A stretch of DNA of 64,000 nt from Halopseudomonas xinjiangensis (lineage in GTDB: Bacteria > Pseudomonadota > Gammaproteobacteria > Pseudomonadales > Pseudomonadaceae). Numbering within the stretch: position 1 is the first letter of the stretch; each line of letters begins with the position of its first letter. Both the position numbers and the translations under genes were made by a program. A model generated the notes under the pieces. That model saw only the letters and a list, made by a program, of their open reading frames with translations. It was not told the origin of the DNA and did not search any database. This document shows positions 25,468-35,201 of this stretch, piece by piece. The stretch spans positions 55,276-119,275 of the forward strand of contig DRFO01000021.1 in the NCBI GenBank assembly GCA_011050525.1, in the 5' to 3' direction.

Positions 25468-26802
25468 ATGAATAAAAAAATCAGCCTTTCATTAATTGCT
25501 TCATCAATTCTCATTGCCGCTCATTCCGGAGCCATCTCAGCGCAAGAGCAAGAGCAAGCTGCTTCTGGCTTCTTTGACGGAAGCAGTCTGTCGGTACTGA
25601 ACCGGAATTTCTATTTTAATCGAGACCACCGTAATGGTCAGTCCAGCCCGAACGGAACGGGATATTCTGAAGCGTGGGCGCACGGCGTAATAGCTAATTT
25701 CGAGTCTGGGTTTACCGAAGGTACCGTTGGCTTTGGCTTGGACGCTTTTGCAATGCTGGGCTTGAAGCTTGATACTGGCGACGGACGAAACGGCGGGCGC
25801 AGTTCCTTTGATGTTCTTCCCGTCGACAATCAAGGCGAAGCTGGGAATGAATACACGAAGCTTGGCGCGGCGGCAAAATTAAGTGCTTTTGACACAGTCG
25901 TTAAAGTCGGCGATGTGTTTCCGACGACCCCTGTAGTCCATTATGGTGATTCCCGGCTGCTTCCTGAAAGCTTCCGAGGCGTTACGCTTGTCAATACTCA
26001 TATTGATGGGTTGACTGTGCAAGGCGGGCGGCTCAGCGGCATGAGCCAACCAACCAGTATCAGCATGAATGATGAGTTTGTGGCATTTTACGCAGGTCCG
26101 GTTGACTCTCCCTGGGTCGCATATTTCGGAGGGGATTACACCCTAAACCCTGCGCTAGGGTTCAGCTTGTATACGAGTCGTCTTAAGGACGCGTGGGATC
26201 AAAGTTATTTTGGTGTTTCTAGTGAGTTGCCCTTGTCTGAACAACTTTCGCTTTTTGGCGGCGTAGATTACTACTTCGCCACCGACGAAGGAAAGAAACT
26301 ACTCGGTGAATTTAACAACCAGATTTGGAGTGCTAGTGTAGGCATCGCGACCGAAACACACGGTGTCACGTTGTCTCACCAGCGCAACCACGGAGACGAT
26401 GATTTCGATTATCTTCGCCAGTCTGATTCGATTTTTCTGGATCACTCGTTACAATATAGCGACTTTAATTCGCCAAAAGAGCGGTCATGGATGATTCGTT
26501 ATGATCTCGATATGACTGAGTATGGCGTACCGGGACTATCATTTATGACGCGTTACGCCACAGGAAGTGATGCAGATTACTCAGACGCTAACGCTGTGTA
26601 TATGCGTGCAGATGCCAATGGAAACCCGCTTACTGATCAAAATCGTTGGGAGAGAAATGTCGAGGCTCAATATATAGTGCAAACCGGAAGGCTTCAGGGT
26701 CTGTCTTTCAGGCTCCGCCAGGCTACGACACGAGCGACTGCTTTCGAGTCTGATCTTGATGAAGTCAGGGTTATCATCGCCTACCCGCTTGATATTATCT
26801 GA
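25468..26802 (+). CDS. OprD-family outer membrane porin
   Basis: Substrate-specific 18-strand porin family, 444 residues. A signal peptide (MNKKISLSLIASSILIAAHS...ISA) is followed by the family opening FFDGSSLSVLNRNFYFNRDH. Typical internal motifs are LDAFAMLGLKLDTGDGR, GDVFPTTPVVHYGDSRLLP and SFRGVTLVNT. The C-terminus alternates hydrophobic residues for barrel insertion. GC content and codon use are lower than in the flanking genes, suggesting separate acquisition. In Pseudomonas aeruginosa the CzcRS system controls OprD. This porin lies beside a czc cluster and behind a response-regulator-like box, so it may be co-regulated (inference). Confidence 0.92.
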   Translation: MNKKISLSLIASSILIAAHSGAISAQEQEQAASGFFDGSSLSVLNRNFYFNRDHRNGQSSPNGTGYSEAWAHGVIANFESGFTEGTVGFGLDAFAMLGLKLDTGDGRNGGRSSFDVLPVDNQGEAGNEYTKLGAAAKLSAFDTVVKVGDVFPTTPVVHYGDSRLLPESFRGVTLVNTHIDGLTVQGGRLSGMSQPTSISMNDEFVAFYAGPVDSPWVAYFGGDYTLNPALGFSLYTSRLKDAWDQSYFGVSSELPLSEQLSLFGGVDYYFATDEGKKLLGEFNNQIWSASVGIATETHGVTLSHQRNHGDDDFDYLRQSDSIFLDHSLQYSDFNSPKERSWMIRYDLDMTEYGVPGLSFMTRYATGSDADYSDANAVYMRADANGNPLTDQNRWERNVEAQYIVQTGRLQGLSFRLRQATTRATAFESDLDEVRVIIAYPLDII

Positions 26803-26816
26803 TTGCGATTCAACAA

Positions 26817-26840
26817 GGGCGCCTACCCGGCGCCCTTTTT
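26817..26840 (+). terminator. Intrinsic terminator of the porin gene
   Basis: GGGCGCC-TACCC-GGCGCCC stem-loop followed by five T residues, 14 bp after the porin stop. The adjacent A/T layout could also serve the convergent czcD. Confidence 0.88.
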
Positions 26841-27742
26841 CAATGCCCAAATGTTTTTGCGTTGCCACATTCTCTCGATTGGGATTCCACATCCAGCGTT
26901 GTATGGTTGATGGAAAATTCGTTATTTAGCAGTCTCTTGACGTCGTTTTTGATTTCTTCACTTCGGTTCATCAATTGATCTTTAATCACGATATGCGCCT
27001 CAAGCGATGTTCGGTGCTCATCTATAGGCCATATGTGCAGGTGATGGATGCCACAAACCCCTGGTATGGTTAATGATCTCGATATGATTTCTTGAGGGTC
27101 TATATCTTTTGGTGTGGCAGACATGAGTATGCGAATGGCGCCACCTATTTCTGCAAACGCTTGCCACAATATATACCCAGCTATCATTAACGTTATCAAT
27201 GGATCTACAATTACCCAGTCATACAAAATTATCAAGGTCCCTGCAATGATGACGGCGATGGACCCCAGTGCATCTGACACGTTGTGTAAAAACGCCGCCC
27301 GAATGTTCATGCTGGACTTTGATAACGAATAAGTCAGCATGGCCGTTATCGTATCAACCACTAAAGCGACAGCTGCGATAATCACCACCGTCCACCCTTG
27401 AACGGGCTGAGGTTCTATGAAGCGAAACACTGCTTCGTAAACCAGGTAAAGGCCTATCACTATCAGAGTGGTGTAGTTTATTAGCGCGGCTATCAGCTCG
27501 GCTCGGACGTAACCAAATGTCCATTCTTCATTGGCTGGGCGCCGCGCGATTCTCCTGGCCACGTAAGCGATGGCCATCGAGATGGCGTCGCTTAGGTTGT
27601 GGATTGCATCAGCAACCAGCGAGAGGCTCCCTGACAATATACCTCCCACTATCTGCACCACGGTTAAGACAACATTGACGGCTATGGCCCACCAGACGCG
27701 TTTATCACCAGCCTGTTCGTTATGTAGGTGTTGATGTCCCAC
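26840..27742 (-). CDS. czcD: CzcD-type CDF zinc/cadmium/cobalt exporter
   Basis: Classical cation diffusion facilitator, 300 residues, six helices plus a C-terminal cytoplasmic domain (ISRSLTIPGVCGIHHLHIWP). Both HxxxD sites are intact: ADAIHNLSDA in helix 2 and FLHNVSDALGS in helix 5. The N-terminus is His-rich (MGHQHLHNE). It starts at GTG 27742, with AGGAGG four bases before it. It lies downstream of the czc genes on the same strand, separated from the PII-like gene by about 100 bp with a hairpin. It exports metal from cytosol to periplasm, where CzcCBA can take it out. Confidence 0.94.
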   Translation of the reverse strand: MGHQHLHNEQAGDKRVWWAIAVNVVLTVVQIVGGILSGSLSLVADAIHNLSDAISMAIAYVARRIARRPANEEWTFGYVRAELIAALINYTTLIVIGLYLVYEAVFRFIEPQPVQGWTVVIIAAVALVVDTITAMLTYSLSKSSMNIRAAFLHNVSDALGSIAVIIAGTLIILYDWVIVDPLITLMIAGYILWQAFAEIGGAIRILMSATPKDIDPQEIISRSLTIPGVCGIHHLHIWPIDEHRTSLEAHIVIKDQLMNRSEEIKNDVKRLLNNEFSINHTTLDVESQSRECGNAKTFGH

Positions 27743-27816
27743 GTTGCCTCCTGTCGCTAGTGAAATCTCAGTTCGTATCGGGTACTTCGCGTTTGTGTGC
27801 GGGAGCGCTACTCAAG

Positions 27817-27842
27817 AGCCACGAACGTTGATCAACGTGGCT
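27817..27842 (-). terminator. Hairpin between the PII-like gene and czcD
   Basis: AGCCACG and CGTGGCT pair around a loop that itself contains the palindrome ACGTTGATCAACGT. No T-run follows on the minus strand, so it may attenuate rather than end transcription. Confidence 0.45.
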
Positions 27843-27848
27843 GGTTTA

Positions 27849-28190
27849 TTAGACGACAGTGCTATCCTCGACGCCATCCTCGATCCGGATCGCCCGCCTG
27901 ACATCGCTGACGAAAATACGCCCATCACCCCGTAGCCCGGTATGGGCCACCTCTTGCAGTGCCTGAACCACCTCGTCCACGTACTGATCATGACACACCA
28001 CCTCGATTTTTACGTGCCTGACGAAATCTGCCGTGCCGTCAATTGGATTGGCCGCGCTGGTATGGACCTTGCTCCGCCCAAAACCGCGCACTTCAGACAC
28101 GCTCATGCCGCTGATACCACTTAGCCGATGCAACGCCAGAGTCACCGCTTCGAGCTTATGGTTCTTGATATAGGCTTTTATCTCTTGCAT
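27849..28190 (-). CDS. PII-like protein of the heavy-metal-pump-associated group (PII-NG)
   Basis: A 113-residue trimer-forming PII-superfamily protein starting at ATG 28190 (AAGGAG eight bases upstream). The B-loop-like segment TGLRGDGRIFVSDVRRAIRI and the T-loop entry VRGFGRSK are conserved. The uridylylation tyrosine region of GlnB/GlnK (ELYRGAEY) is replaced by SAANPIDGTADF. PII proteins of this kind adjacent to CzcA/CusA pumps form the PII-NG subfamily; their role is thought to be linked to metal efflux and nucleotide sensing. It follows the pump gene by 14 bp and is in the same operon. Confidence 0.88.
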   Translation of the reverse strand: MQEIKAYIKNHKLEAVTLALHRLSGISGMSVSEVRGFGRSKVHTSAANPIDGTADFVRHVKIEVVCHDQYVDEVVQALQEVAHTGLRGDGRIFVSDVRRAIRIEDGVEDSTVV

Positions 28191-28204
28191 GGTGTTATCT
28201 CCTT

Positions 28205-31200
28205 TCAATGGGTTTCGCCGATATCAGCTGGTTTATCAGCGAACCATTGATAAAGGGCGGGAATAACCAACAAGGTGAGAATCGTAGCTGTGACCAGTCC
28301 GCCGACCACGACGGTGGCCAGAGGCCGTTGCACTTCGCTGCCGGTGCCGCTGGCGAACAAGAGCGGAAACAGCCCAAGCGCCGTTGTTACAGCAGTCATG
28401 ATAACCGCTCGCAGACGTGCACACGCCGCCTGGACACTGGCTTCAGCAACGGAAACGCCATTCTTGACCAACTCATTGAGATAGCTGACAAGCACTAGAC
28501 CGTTCTCCAACGCGATACCAAAGAGCGCAATGAAACCAATTGAAGCAGGTACAGACAAGCTCTGCCCCGTCAACCACAAGCCAACGATACCGCCCACCAG
28601 AGCCAGCGGAATGTTCAGCATGATCAGTAACGCGTTACGCAACGAACCAAAGTTTGCGTAAAGCATTATGAACACTAGCGCTAGGGTAATCGGCACCACG
28701 ATCATCAGACGCTTGTTGGCCTGTTGCTGAAGCTCGAACTGACCACCCCACTTGAGGAAATACCCCGGCGGCAAGTCGACCTGTTCCGCAATAGCGGCAT
28801 CGGCTTCGGCAACAAAGGAGCCGATGTCCCGATCACGCACGTTGGTTTGAATGGTGATGAAACGCTGATTGTTTTCTCGGGTGATTTGCCGTGGCCCGAC
28901 AACTTCTTCTATATTTGCCAGCTCTTCCAGGGGTACCCGCTGGCCGGAGGCGTTTTCGAGAATCAGCTGCCGGATGACTTCCGTCTCGTCTCGCGCCTCC
29001 TTCTTCAGACGCACATATATATCGAAACGACGAATACCTTCGAACACCTGTCCCGCTTCGCTACCACCGACCGCCACACTCAATGTATCGTGAACATCAC
29101 TCACATTGAGTCCATAGCGGGCGATCGCGGCCCTGTCCAACGTGATGCGAAGTTGCGGTGTGCCACCGATCTGGTCGCGTTGAACATCCTGAGCTCCACG
29201 CACCGTACGCATCACCTGTTCAACCTCTTGTGCTTTTTCAACAAGCAGATCAAGGTCATCGCCAAAGAGCTTGGCTGCAAGTTCGGCCTTGGTTCCCGTC
29301 AGCAATTCATCCACAGCAGCGGCGATAGGTTGCGTGAAGTTGAACTTGGCACCAGGGAAGCTTTCAAATCTCTCGCTCATTGCGGCGTAAAGACCGTCCA
29401 GTGTATCCGCGCTTACCCATTCCTCCTGTGGCTTGAGAGAAACGAATATCTCGGCGTTGTTGACCGGATCGGCGTGTGCGCCAACTTCACCCCGACCAAT
29501 ACGCGATACTACCTGCGTTACCTCCGGAAAATCCTTCATCAGTTGCCGCTCAAAAACGGTGATGGTGGTTTCAGCCTTTTCGAGCGAGATGGAAGGCGCC
29601 ATGGTGGCGCGAATCAACAGGTCGCCCTCATTCAGACGCGGCACAAATTCCGAACCTAGACGCGGCGCTACTGCAGCGCCCACGGCCAGAACGATGACCG
29701 CCAGCGCTAACGCGATCCCGCGGCGGGCAACCATCGCCTCTACCAGCGGTTTGTAACCTTTAAGCATAAAACTGATGATGTCCTTGCGTGGCTTGTCCTC
29801 ACGAATCTTGGGACTCCTCATCAGCAGCGAAGCGGCTACTGGAGCGATCATTAGCGCGAAGATCAATGATCCAAACATCGCCACCGCCACCGTGTAGGCC
29901 AGCGGTTTGAATGTCGCGCCTTCCACGCCCTGTAAAGTAAACAGCGGCAGGAACACGATAATGATGATGCTGATCGCAAACAGGATCGGTCTGGCGACCG
30001 ACTGGCAGGCGCGCATCACGATATGCAGACGCGACTCATCAGGCTTGGCTTCGCGCAACATGCGGTCAACGTTTTCAACCACCACAACCGCGCCATCCAC
30101 CATCATACCGATCGCGATAGCAAGCCCACCCAGCGACATCAGGTTGGCGGATATTCCGAAAATTTTCATCGCAAGAAAGGTAAAGCCGACCGAAAACGGA
30201 ATGGAGAGCGCCACCACCAAGCTTGGCCTGAGACCACCCATAAAGGCGAGCAGAACCAGGGCTACCAGAATGATGCCCTGCAATAGAGCATTGATTACCG
30301 TGGTTACGGCCGCTTTCACAAGCGTAGCCTGGTCGTAATACGGCTGCACCTCGATGCCTTCAGGCAGGTTGTCGTTGATTGTCGCCAACTCCTGCTTTAC
30401 CGCACTGATCACGTTGGAGGTGTTGCTGCCGATCAGCTTCAACACCATGCCGACAACCACCTCGCCGTTGCCATCCTTGGTGGTCAGTCCGCGGCGAATT
30501 TCTCCGCCAATATCCAGATCGCCAAGTTGATGCAAATAAACGGGAGTCCCGTCGATGGTCTTCACCACAATGTTGCGAAGCGACTCCAGGTCAGTGGCAA
30601 GACCCACCGACCGCACAATGTATTCTTCGTCATTCTTGACGATGAACTGGGCGCCGGCATTGGCGTTGTTGGCTTCAATGCGCTCCTTGATTTCTGGCAA
30701 ACTGACGTCATAACGAAGCAGGGCGTTCGGATCGATATTCACCTGAAACTGTTTCACTTCGCCGCCAATCGACAGAACTTCGGTCACGCCCTTGACTGTC
30801 TGCAAATTGAACTTGACGATCCAGTCCTGAATCTCACGCAGCTCGGTAGTGCTGTATTGACCGGTGGTGTCCTCGAGTACGTAAAACAGAATTTGCCCAA
30901 GCCCCGTAGTGATGGGCCCCATGACCGGTTCGCCGAAGCCGTTGGGAATCGATTCCCGAGCCATCTGGAGACGCTCGCCAACCAATTGCCGGGCGAAATA
31001 AATATCCGTTCCGTCCTCAAAATAAATATTGATGACTGACAGGCCAAAGTTGGAAATCGAACGCACATGATCGAGCTCAGGCAATCCGTTCATTGCGCTT
31101 TCGATCGGATAGGTAACGTATTTTTCGACCTCCTCAGGTGCCAATCCCTCGGTTTCCACAAACACCTGGACCAGCGCCGGCGAAATGTCAGGGTAGGCAT

Positions 31201-31306
31201 CCACCGGCAGGGTGCGATAGGCGAAATAGCCACCAGCAAGAGTCGCCAGAGCTAACACGACCACAAGCAGCCGGTTATCCAGCGCAAAACGGATGATGCT
31301 TTGCAT
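28205..31306 (-). CDS. czcA: CzcA-type heavy-metal RND efflux pump
   Basis: Proton-driven inner-membrane pump, 1033 residues, normal length. It starts MQSIIRFALDNRLLVVVL and has VDAYPDISPALVQVFVE, the usual opening of the family. The helix-4 signature is GLAIAIGMMVDGAVVVVENV. The VDGAV core fits divalent-cation pumps, but the DFG residues usual before it in zinc/cobalt HME1 pumps are absent. The exact metal is therefore open (Zn/Cd/Co or Ni). GGGAG precedes the ATG. It works with the adaptor and channel encoded just upstream. Confidence 0.92.
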   Translation of the reverse strand: MQSIIRFALDNRLLVVVLALATLAGGYFAYRTLPVDAYPDISPALVQVFVETEGLAPEEVEKYVTYPIESAMNGLPELDHVRSISNFGLSVINIYFEDGTDIYFARQLVGERLQMARESIPNGFGEPVMGPITTGLGQILFYVLEDTTGQYSTTELREIQDWIVKFNLQTVKGVTEVLSIGGEVKQFQVNIDPNALLRYDVSLPEIKERIEANNANAGAQFIVKNDEEYIVRSVGLATDLESLRNIVVKTIDGTPVYLHQLGDLDIGGEIRRGLTTKDGNGEVVVGMVLKLIGSNTSNVISAVKQELATINDNLPEGIEVQPYYDQATLVKAAVTTVINALLQGIILVALVLLAFMGGLRPSLVVALSIPFSVGFTFLAMKIFGISANLMSLGGLAIAIGMMVDGAVVVVENVDRMLREAKPDESRLHIVMRACQSVARPILFAISIIIIVFLPLFTLQGVEGATFKPLAYTVAVAMFGSLIFALMIAPVAASLLMRSPKIREDKPRKDIISFMLKGYKPLVEAMVARRGIALALAVIVLAVGAAVAPRLGSEFVPRLNEGDLLIRATMAPSISLEKAETTITVFERQLMKDFPEVTQVVSRIGRGEVGAHADPVNNAEIFVSLKPQEEWVSADTLDGLYAAMSERFESFPGAKFNFTQPIAAAVDELLTGTKAELAAKLFGDDLDLLVEKAQEVEQVMRTVRGAQDVQRDQIGGTPQLRITLDRAAIARYGLNVSDVHDTLSVAVGGSEAGQVFEGIRRFDIYVRLKKEARDETEVIRQLILENASGQRVPLEELANIEEVVGPRQITRENNQRFITIQTNVRDRDIGSFVAEADAAIAEQVDLPPGYFLKWGGQFELQQQANKRLMIVVPITLALVFIMLYANFGSLRNALLIMLNIPLALVGGIVGLWLTGQSLSVPASIGFIALFGIALENGLVLVSYLNELVKNGVSVAEASVQAACARLRAVIMTAVTTALGLFPLLFASGTGSEVQRPLATVVVGGLVTATILTLLVIPALYQWFADKPADIGETH

Positions 31307-31321
31307 ACTGTTCTCCCTGGG

Positions 31322-32395
31322 TTAGTGATTGTGACCGGATTCGAATTCATTTTTCTGCAGTTGCGCCTTGAGCACGAAACCGCCCTCGGTAACGTAACTT
31401 TCGCCGGCCTCCAGACCCGCCAGGATTTCTACCAAGTTGTCGTCACTGCGACCAAGCTCCACTGGTCTCGGCTCCCAACGCCCGCCTTCCTGTACAAACA
31501 CTGTTGGTTGACTCTCCAAATCAATGATCGCGCTCTTCGGGACTGCCACGGCTGCCGGATATTCGCCAATGGAGATATCACCCTGGACGAACATGCCCGG
31601 TTTCCAAGCACGATTCTCGTTGGACAGGAAAATGCGCGCCAGGCCGGTGCGTGTGCTCTCATCAACCGAAGGAGCCACATAGTCGATGCGAGCCTCAACC
31701 GGCTCCGGGCCATAGCTCGTACTCAGACGAACCGGCTGACCAACCTCCACCAACGGTACTTGCTTGGGATAGAGCGCTATGTCGACCCAGAGAGTAGACA
31801 CATCCGCGACCACGAAGGCAGCGTCATCTGGTGACAAATGCTCTCCTAACGTAACGTCCCGATTGATCACCACGCCGTCGATCAGCGATGTCAGGTTGAA
31901 GCGTGCAAGTGTTTCAGAACTCTCTGCCATCGCAAGGGTTTCGCCGGCACTGACCTTGTCGCCGATTTTTGCCCGCACCTCAACGATTTTCGCCGCGAAA
32001 CGCGGACTGATGTGAGCGACGGCTTCCTTGTTCAGTTGGATCTCGCCTGGCAATGACACCTGCTGGCGAATGAAACCCGCCTCAGCAACAGCAATTTCAC
32101 CACCGAACTCGCGTAACAGATCAGTGCTAAGGGTCAGGACCGGCTCTTCGCTCTCCTTGTGGCCTTCATGATCATCTACCTGATCTTCTCCAGCATGATC
32201 GTCATGTCCCGCTTCTTCTGCGGCATGCTCGCCTTCCTCCTCGTCGTGCTCTTCCGATTCGTGCTGATGCGAAGCGTCCTCTTCGGCGTGAGCGGCTTCT
32301 GTTTCCGTTTTCGGATCGGTTGCGGCAAGTGCGCCTTGAAGGGGCAGCGTAACCAGGAGCAAGCTGCCAAGTATTAAGTTCAATAGTGTGTTCAT
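31322..32395 (-). CDS. czcB: CzcB-type periplasmic adaptor with His/Glu-rich metal-binding region
   Basis: Membrane fusion protein of 357 residues. A signal peptide is followed by an extreme His/Asp/Glu-rich stretch (residues 35-85, repeated as SHQHESEEHDEEEGEH and GHDDHAGED). Then come the barrel, lipoyl (AKIVEVRAKIGDKVSAGE) and hairpin domains. The His-rich head probably scavenges Zn/Cd/Co/Ni in the periplasm and contrasts with the Met-rich CusB at 1.2 kb. Start overlaps the czcC stop by ATGA; the pump gene follows after 15 bp. Confidence 0.92.
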   Translation of the reverse strand: MNTLLNLILGSLLLVTLPLQGALAATDPKTETEAAHAEEDASHQHESEEHDEEEGEHAAEEAGHDDHAGEDQVDDHEGHKESEEPVLTLSTDLLREFGGEIAVAEAGFIRQQVSLPGEIQLNKEAVAHISPRFAAKIVEVRAKIGDKVSAGETLAMAESSETLARFNLTSLIDGVVINRDVTLGEHLSPDDAAFVVADVSTLWVDIALYPKQVPLVEVGQPVRLSTSYGPEPVEARIDYVAPSVDESTRTGLARIFLSNENRAWKPGMFVQGDISIGEYPAAVAVPKSAIIDLESQPTVFVQEGGRWEPRPVELGRSDDNLVEILAGLEAGESYVTEGGFVLKAQLQKNEFESGHNH

Positions 32396-33801
32396 CGGGA
32401 TTTTTCCTGTTGTAACGTTTGCTCTGCACCAGCGGATCCATCCAGGTAGGGCAGACGGAATTCGGACGACACACCGCTTGCGGTATCGGCTCGGGTAAGA
32501 ATTTGTCCGCTTCCCGTCAGAGGCTGGCCCGTCAGGGTTTCAAGGGTAATAAGGGTTTGATGGAAGTCGGTGGCGGCGACAACCGCGTCGTTCTCGACGG
32601 CCAGCACTTGCTGCCGGGCCTGTACAAGTTCGAGATAGGAGAAGCGCCCCACCCTGTAACCGTCCTGAATCAACTCGAGAGTCTCCCGTGCTTCGGGCAG
32701 AATCTCGTTACGCAGTACCGTGACCTGGTTACGTGTCTGTTCCAGTTGTGCGTATGCATTGTGTAGCTCGGTAAAAATCTTGACCCGTGTTGCCTCCTCT
32801 TCCAGGTCGAGCTTCGCTAGGTCCTCACGGGCGGCCTGGATATTTCCCTGATTCTGGTCATTAACGCCCAGCGGCATGGAGAATTGCAGCACCATTCCGA
32901 TATCGTTCGTTTCCCGAATGTGTTTGAACCCGGCGCCGACCTCAATGTCCTGCCGACCGCCTGCGATAGCAAGCTCAAGTTGAGCCTGGCGTAACCTGTC
33001 TTGTGTCAAGAATCGTTGCAATTGCGGTGCTTGCTCGAGCTGGGTCTGAATGCGGGAAAAGTCCGGGATTTCCACCAGTGAAAAAAGTTCGGCACCCACC
33101 ATCGCAAAATCCGGTTGACTGTCTCCCCACAAACTTGCCAGTCGGCGCTTGGCATTCGCCAGCCGAACCTTGAGATTGCTAACCGCCAGTGCAGCCTGCA
33201 TTGCATCCGTTCGTGCGCGACCAAGCTCGGCCCTGCTTGCGCTACCGGCGTCGAAACGCCTGTTAGCCACGGATTGAGCGGCTAAAGTCCATTCAACAAC
33301 CTGCTCGGAGAAATCCAGCAATCTTTGGGTCTGCGCCACTTCCAGATAGCGGCTTGCAGCTGCGGCCAGAACATCAAGGCGAGCGAGCTCGTAATCACGC
33401 TCCACCGCCTGACGCTGCCAACTGCCGACATCGCGACGCAGGTTGCGTTTATTACCCATCTCAATGACCTGACTCAGTGCCAGGGTGGTTTCCATGGCAT
33501 TCATGCCTGAAAGTTCACCGCTGCCGACGATGTCGTCAACTCCCACGGAGAGAACGGGGTTGGGACGAAAACCCGCCTGCAGGATTCTTGCTTCGGCTGC
33601 CCGAATTTCGTAGGGATAGACAGCCAACTCGGGGCTGGACTGCAGCACACGAGCCAGTGTCTCAGGCAAGGTCAGTATTGCGATCTCGCGGTCTGCTGAC
33701 CAACCAAGGTTTGACAACCCCATCAACATACTGCAGATAAACAGGAACCTCGCCTGACGCGGCCATCGGGCCGGACGTAGACGACAAATAAAAGCGAGCA
33801 T
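32392..33801 (-). CDS. czcC: CzcC-type outer membrane efflux protein
   Basis: TolC-family channel completing the czc pump, about 469 residues. I chose ATG 33801, which has GAGG nine bases upstream and gives a basic, hydrophobic signal region (ARFLFICSMLMGLSNLGWSA). The frame is open to 33828, but that start lies inside the sensor kinase gene. The mature part shows OEP repeats with AEARILQAGFRPNPVLSVG and the matching VGRFSYLELVQARQQVLAVE in the second half. Overlaps czcB by four bases and follows the kinase stop by eight bases, so regulators and pump are one transcription unit. Confidence 0.9.
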   Translation of the reverse strand: MLAFICRLRPARWPRQARFLFICSMLMGLSNLGWSADREIAILTLPETLARVLQSSPELAVYPYEIRAAEARILQAGFRPNPVLSVGVDDIVGSGELSGMNAMETTLALSQVIEMGNKRNLRRDVGSWQRQAVERDYELARLDVLAAAASRYLEVAQTQRLLDFSEQVVEWTLAAQSVANRRFDAGSASRAELGRARTDAMQAALAVSNLKVRLANAKRRLASLWGDSQPDFAMVGAELFSLVEIPDFSRIQTQLEQAPQLQRFLTQDRLRQAQLELAIAGGRQDIEVGAGFKHIRETNDIGMVLQFSMPLGVNDQNQGNIQAAREDLAKLDLEEEATRVKIFTELHNAYAQLEQTRNQVTVLRNEILPEARETLELIQDGYRVGRFSYLELVQARQQVLAVENDAVVAATDFHQTLITLETLTGQPLTGSGQILTRADTASGVSSEFRLPYLDGSAGAEQTLQQEKSR

Positions 33802-33809
33802 AAACCACC

Positions 33810-35201
33810 TCACATAAGGTTGAACCACAATTGAAATGTCGTAGGGCCGGCTGTGCTGGTATTTACAGTCACGCTGCCTTGATGGATCTGCATGATCGAG
33901 CGGACGATCGAAAGGCCAAGTCCAGTCCCTCCTTCGTCACGTGAGCGCCCGCTATCCACGCGATAAAATCGCTTGAATATCGCTTCGGTGTGCTCTTCGG
34001 GTATACCGGGGCCGTCGTTTGTCACAGACAACACGATAGATTGACCTTGGCTCTCGATGAGTATCGGAATGTTGCTGTGGTGAGACGCGTGTCTGATGGC
34101 GTTCGACAGTAGGTTCGATATGGCTCGCTGCACCATTAGCTTGTCGCCCGCAATAACGCCGTCTCCCTGGACGGTCAGCCTAATGTTCTTGTCTTCTGCC
34201 ATAATGCTGAACAGATTTACCACCCGTTTTGCTTCTTGGCTTAGATGTATTCGATCTGACAGATTTACAGTCTCTGATTGCAGAGTCTGTGCGAGGTAAA
34301 GCATATCTGAAACGATACGGGATACTCTGCCGAGCTCTTCGACGCAGGATTCAAGGGTCTCTTTGTATTGTAAAGATGTTCTATCACGTGACAGCGCAAC
34401 CTGAGCCTTACCCATCAGGTTGGTAATGGGTGAGCGTAATTCGTGAGCCAGATCATCGGAAAAATCGGAGAGATGTTGCACTCCGTATTCAAGCCGGCCT
34501 AGCATGACATTGATATTGTCTGCCAGTTCTTTAAGCTCAACGGGTAGTCCGGAAGATGGGACCCGCCTATTTAAGTCGTATGTCGTTATGACTGATGCCA
34601 GATTGCGAAAATTATTCAACGGCGCTAACCCGCGCTGCGCAATCCACCAAGCACCAAAGCCAATAATCATCAAAAACAGCGGTATTGCCACCATCGTGGA
34701 ATTTCGGTACGCGTCCAGTAATTCCTCGTCGTCGGAGCGATTACTAATAAGAATTAGCTTCAGACTCTCATCGCTCGAAGCAATGAGAAGCGTGCTTGAT
34801 ATCATCATCGCGTTAATACCGAGATTGCTAAACCGCTTCTCATGAAAGTTTAAGTTTTCTAGGCAAAGGCTATCGGTTATTACTTGGCTAGGGATCGCGC
34901 CGATAGTAAAAATTAGGTCTTGAGAAGGGGGTGCGTTACATGCGATTAGAGTCAAATCTGGATGCCCAGTTATTAGGTCGACGAGAGTGTGGGATCTAAG
35001 AGTTGACACGGAAGAAGGCTTGGATTCTGTTATGCTATGTTCGATTTGCCCTAACTTTTGCTCAAGCTTTAACTCGGCGATGATCTCAAGTTGACTGCGC
35101 AACGTTAACCATGACTGGCTAAATATTAAGACAATAAGAGCGGATCCTAAAATGCTGACCGATAAGCCAATCCTCAGTGACAAACTCAGCGGCTTGATCA
35201 T
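33810..35201 (-). CDS. czcS: Heavy-metal sensor histidine kinase (CzcS-like)
   Basis: Two-helix membrane sensor of 463 residues. The helices are at about 9-30 and 168-188; HAMP follows. The phosphoacceptor is H253 in DLAHELRSPITNLMGK. The N-box is VQRAISNLLSNAIRHA, the F-box IFKRFYRVDSG and the G-box GGTGLGLSIVRSIMQIHQG. The periplasmic loop (about 130 residues) should sense zinc, cadmium or cobalt. Its start overlaps the regulator stop by ATGA, and czcCBA follow on the same strand. Base composition is more AT-rich than czcABC downstream. Confidence 0.92.
   Translation of the reverse strand: MIKPLSLSLRIGLSVSILGSALIVLIFSQSWLTLRSQLEIIAELKLEQKLGQIEHSITESKPSSVSTLRSHTLVDLITGHPDLTLIACNAPPSQDLIFTIGAIPSQVITDSLCLENLNFHEKRFSNLGINAMMISSTLLIASSDESLKLILISNRSDDEELLDAYRNSTMVAIPLFLMIIGFGAWWIAQRGLAPLNNFRNLASVITTYDLNRRVPSSGLPVELKELADNINVMLGRLEYGVQHLSDFSDDLAHELRSPITNLMGKAQVALSRDRTSLQYKETLESCVEELGRVSRIVSDMLYLAQTLQSETVNLSDRIHLSQEAKRVVNLFSIMAEDKNIRLTVQGDGVIAGDKLMVQRAISNLLSNAIRHASHHSNIPILIESQGQSIVLSVTNDGPGIPEEHTEAIFKRFYRVDSGRSRDEGGTGLGLSIVRSIMQIHQGSVTVNTSTAGPTTFQLWFNLM

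Noticed and set aside
28724..29659. 311-codon plus-strand frame antisense to czcA
   Set aside because: Length comes from the codon structure of czcA; the translation has no domain and no start signal.
34504..34845. Plus-strand frame inside the CzcS-like gene
   Set aside because: Antisense of the kinase sensor region; Ser/Arg-rich shadow.
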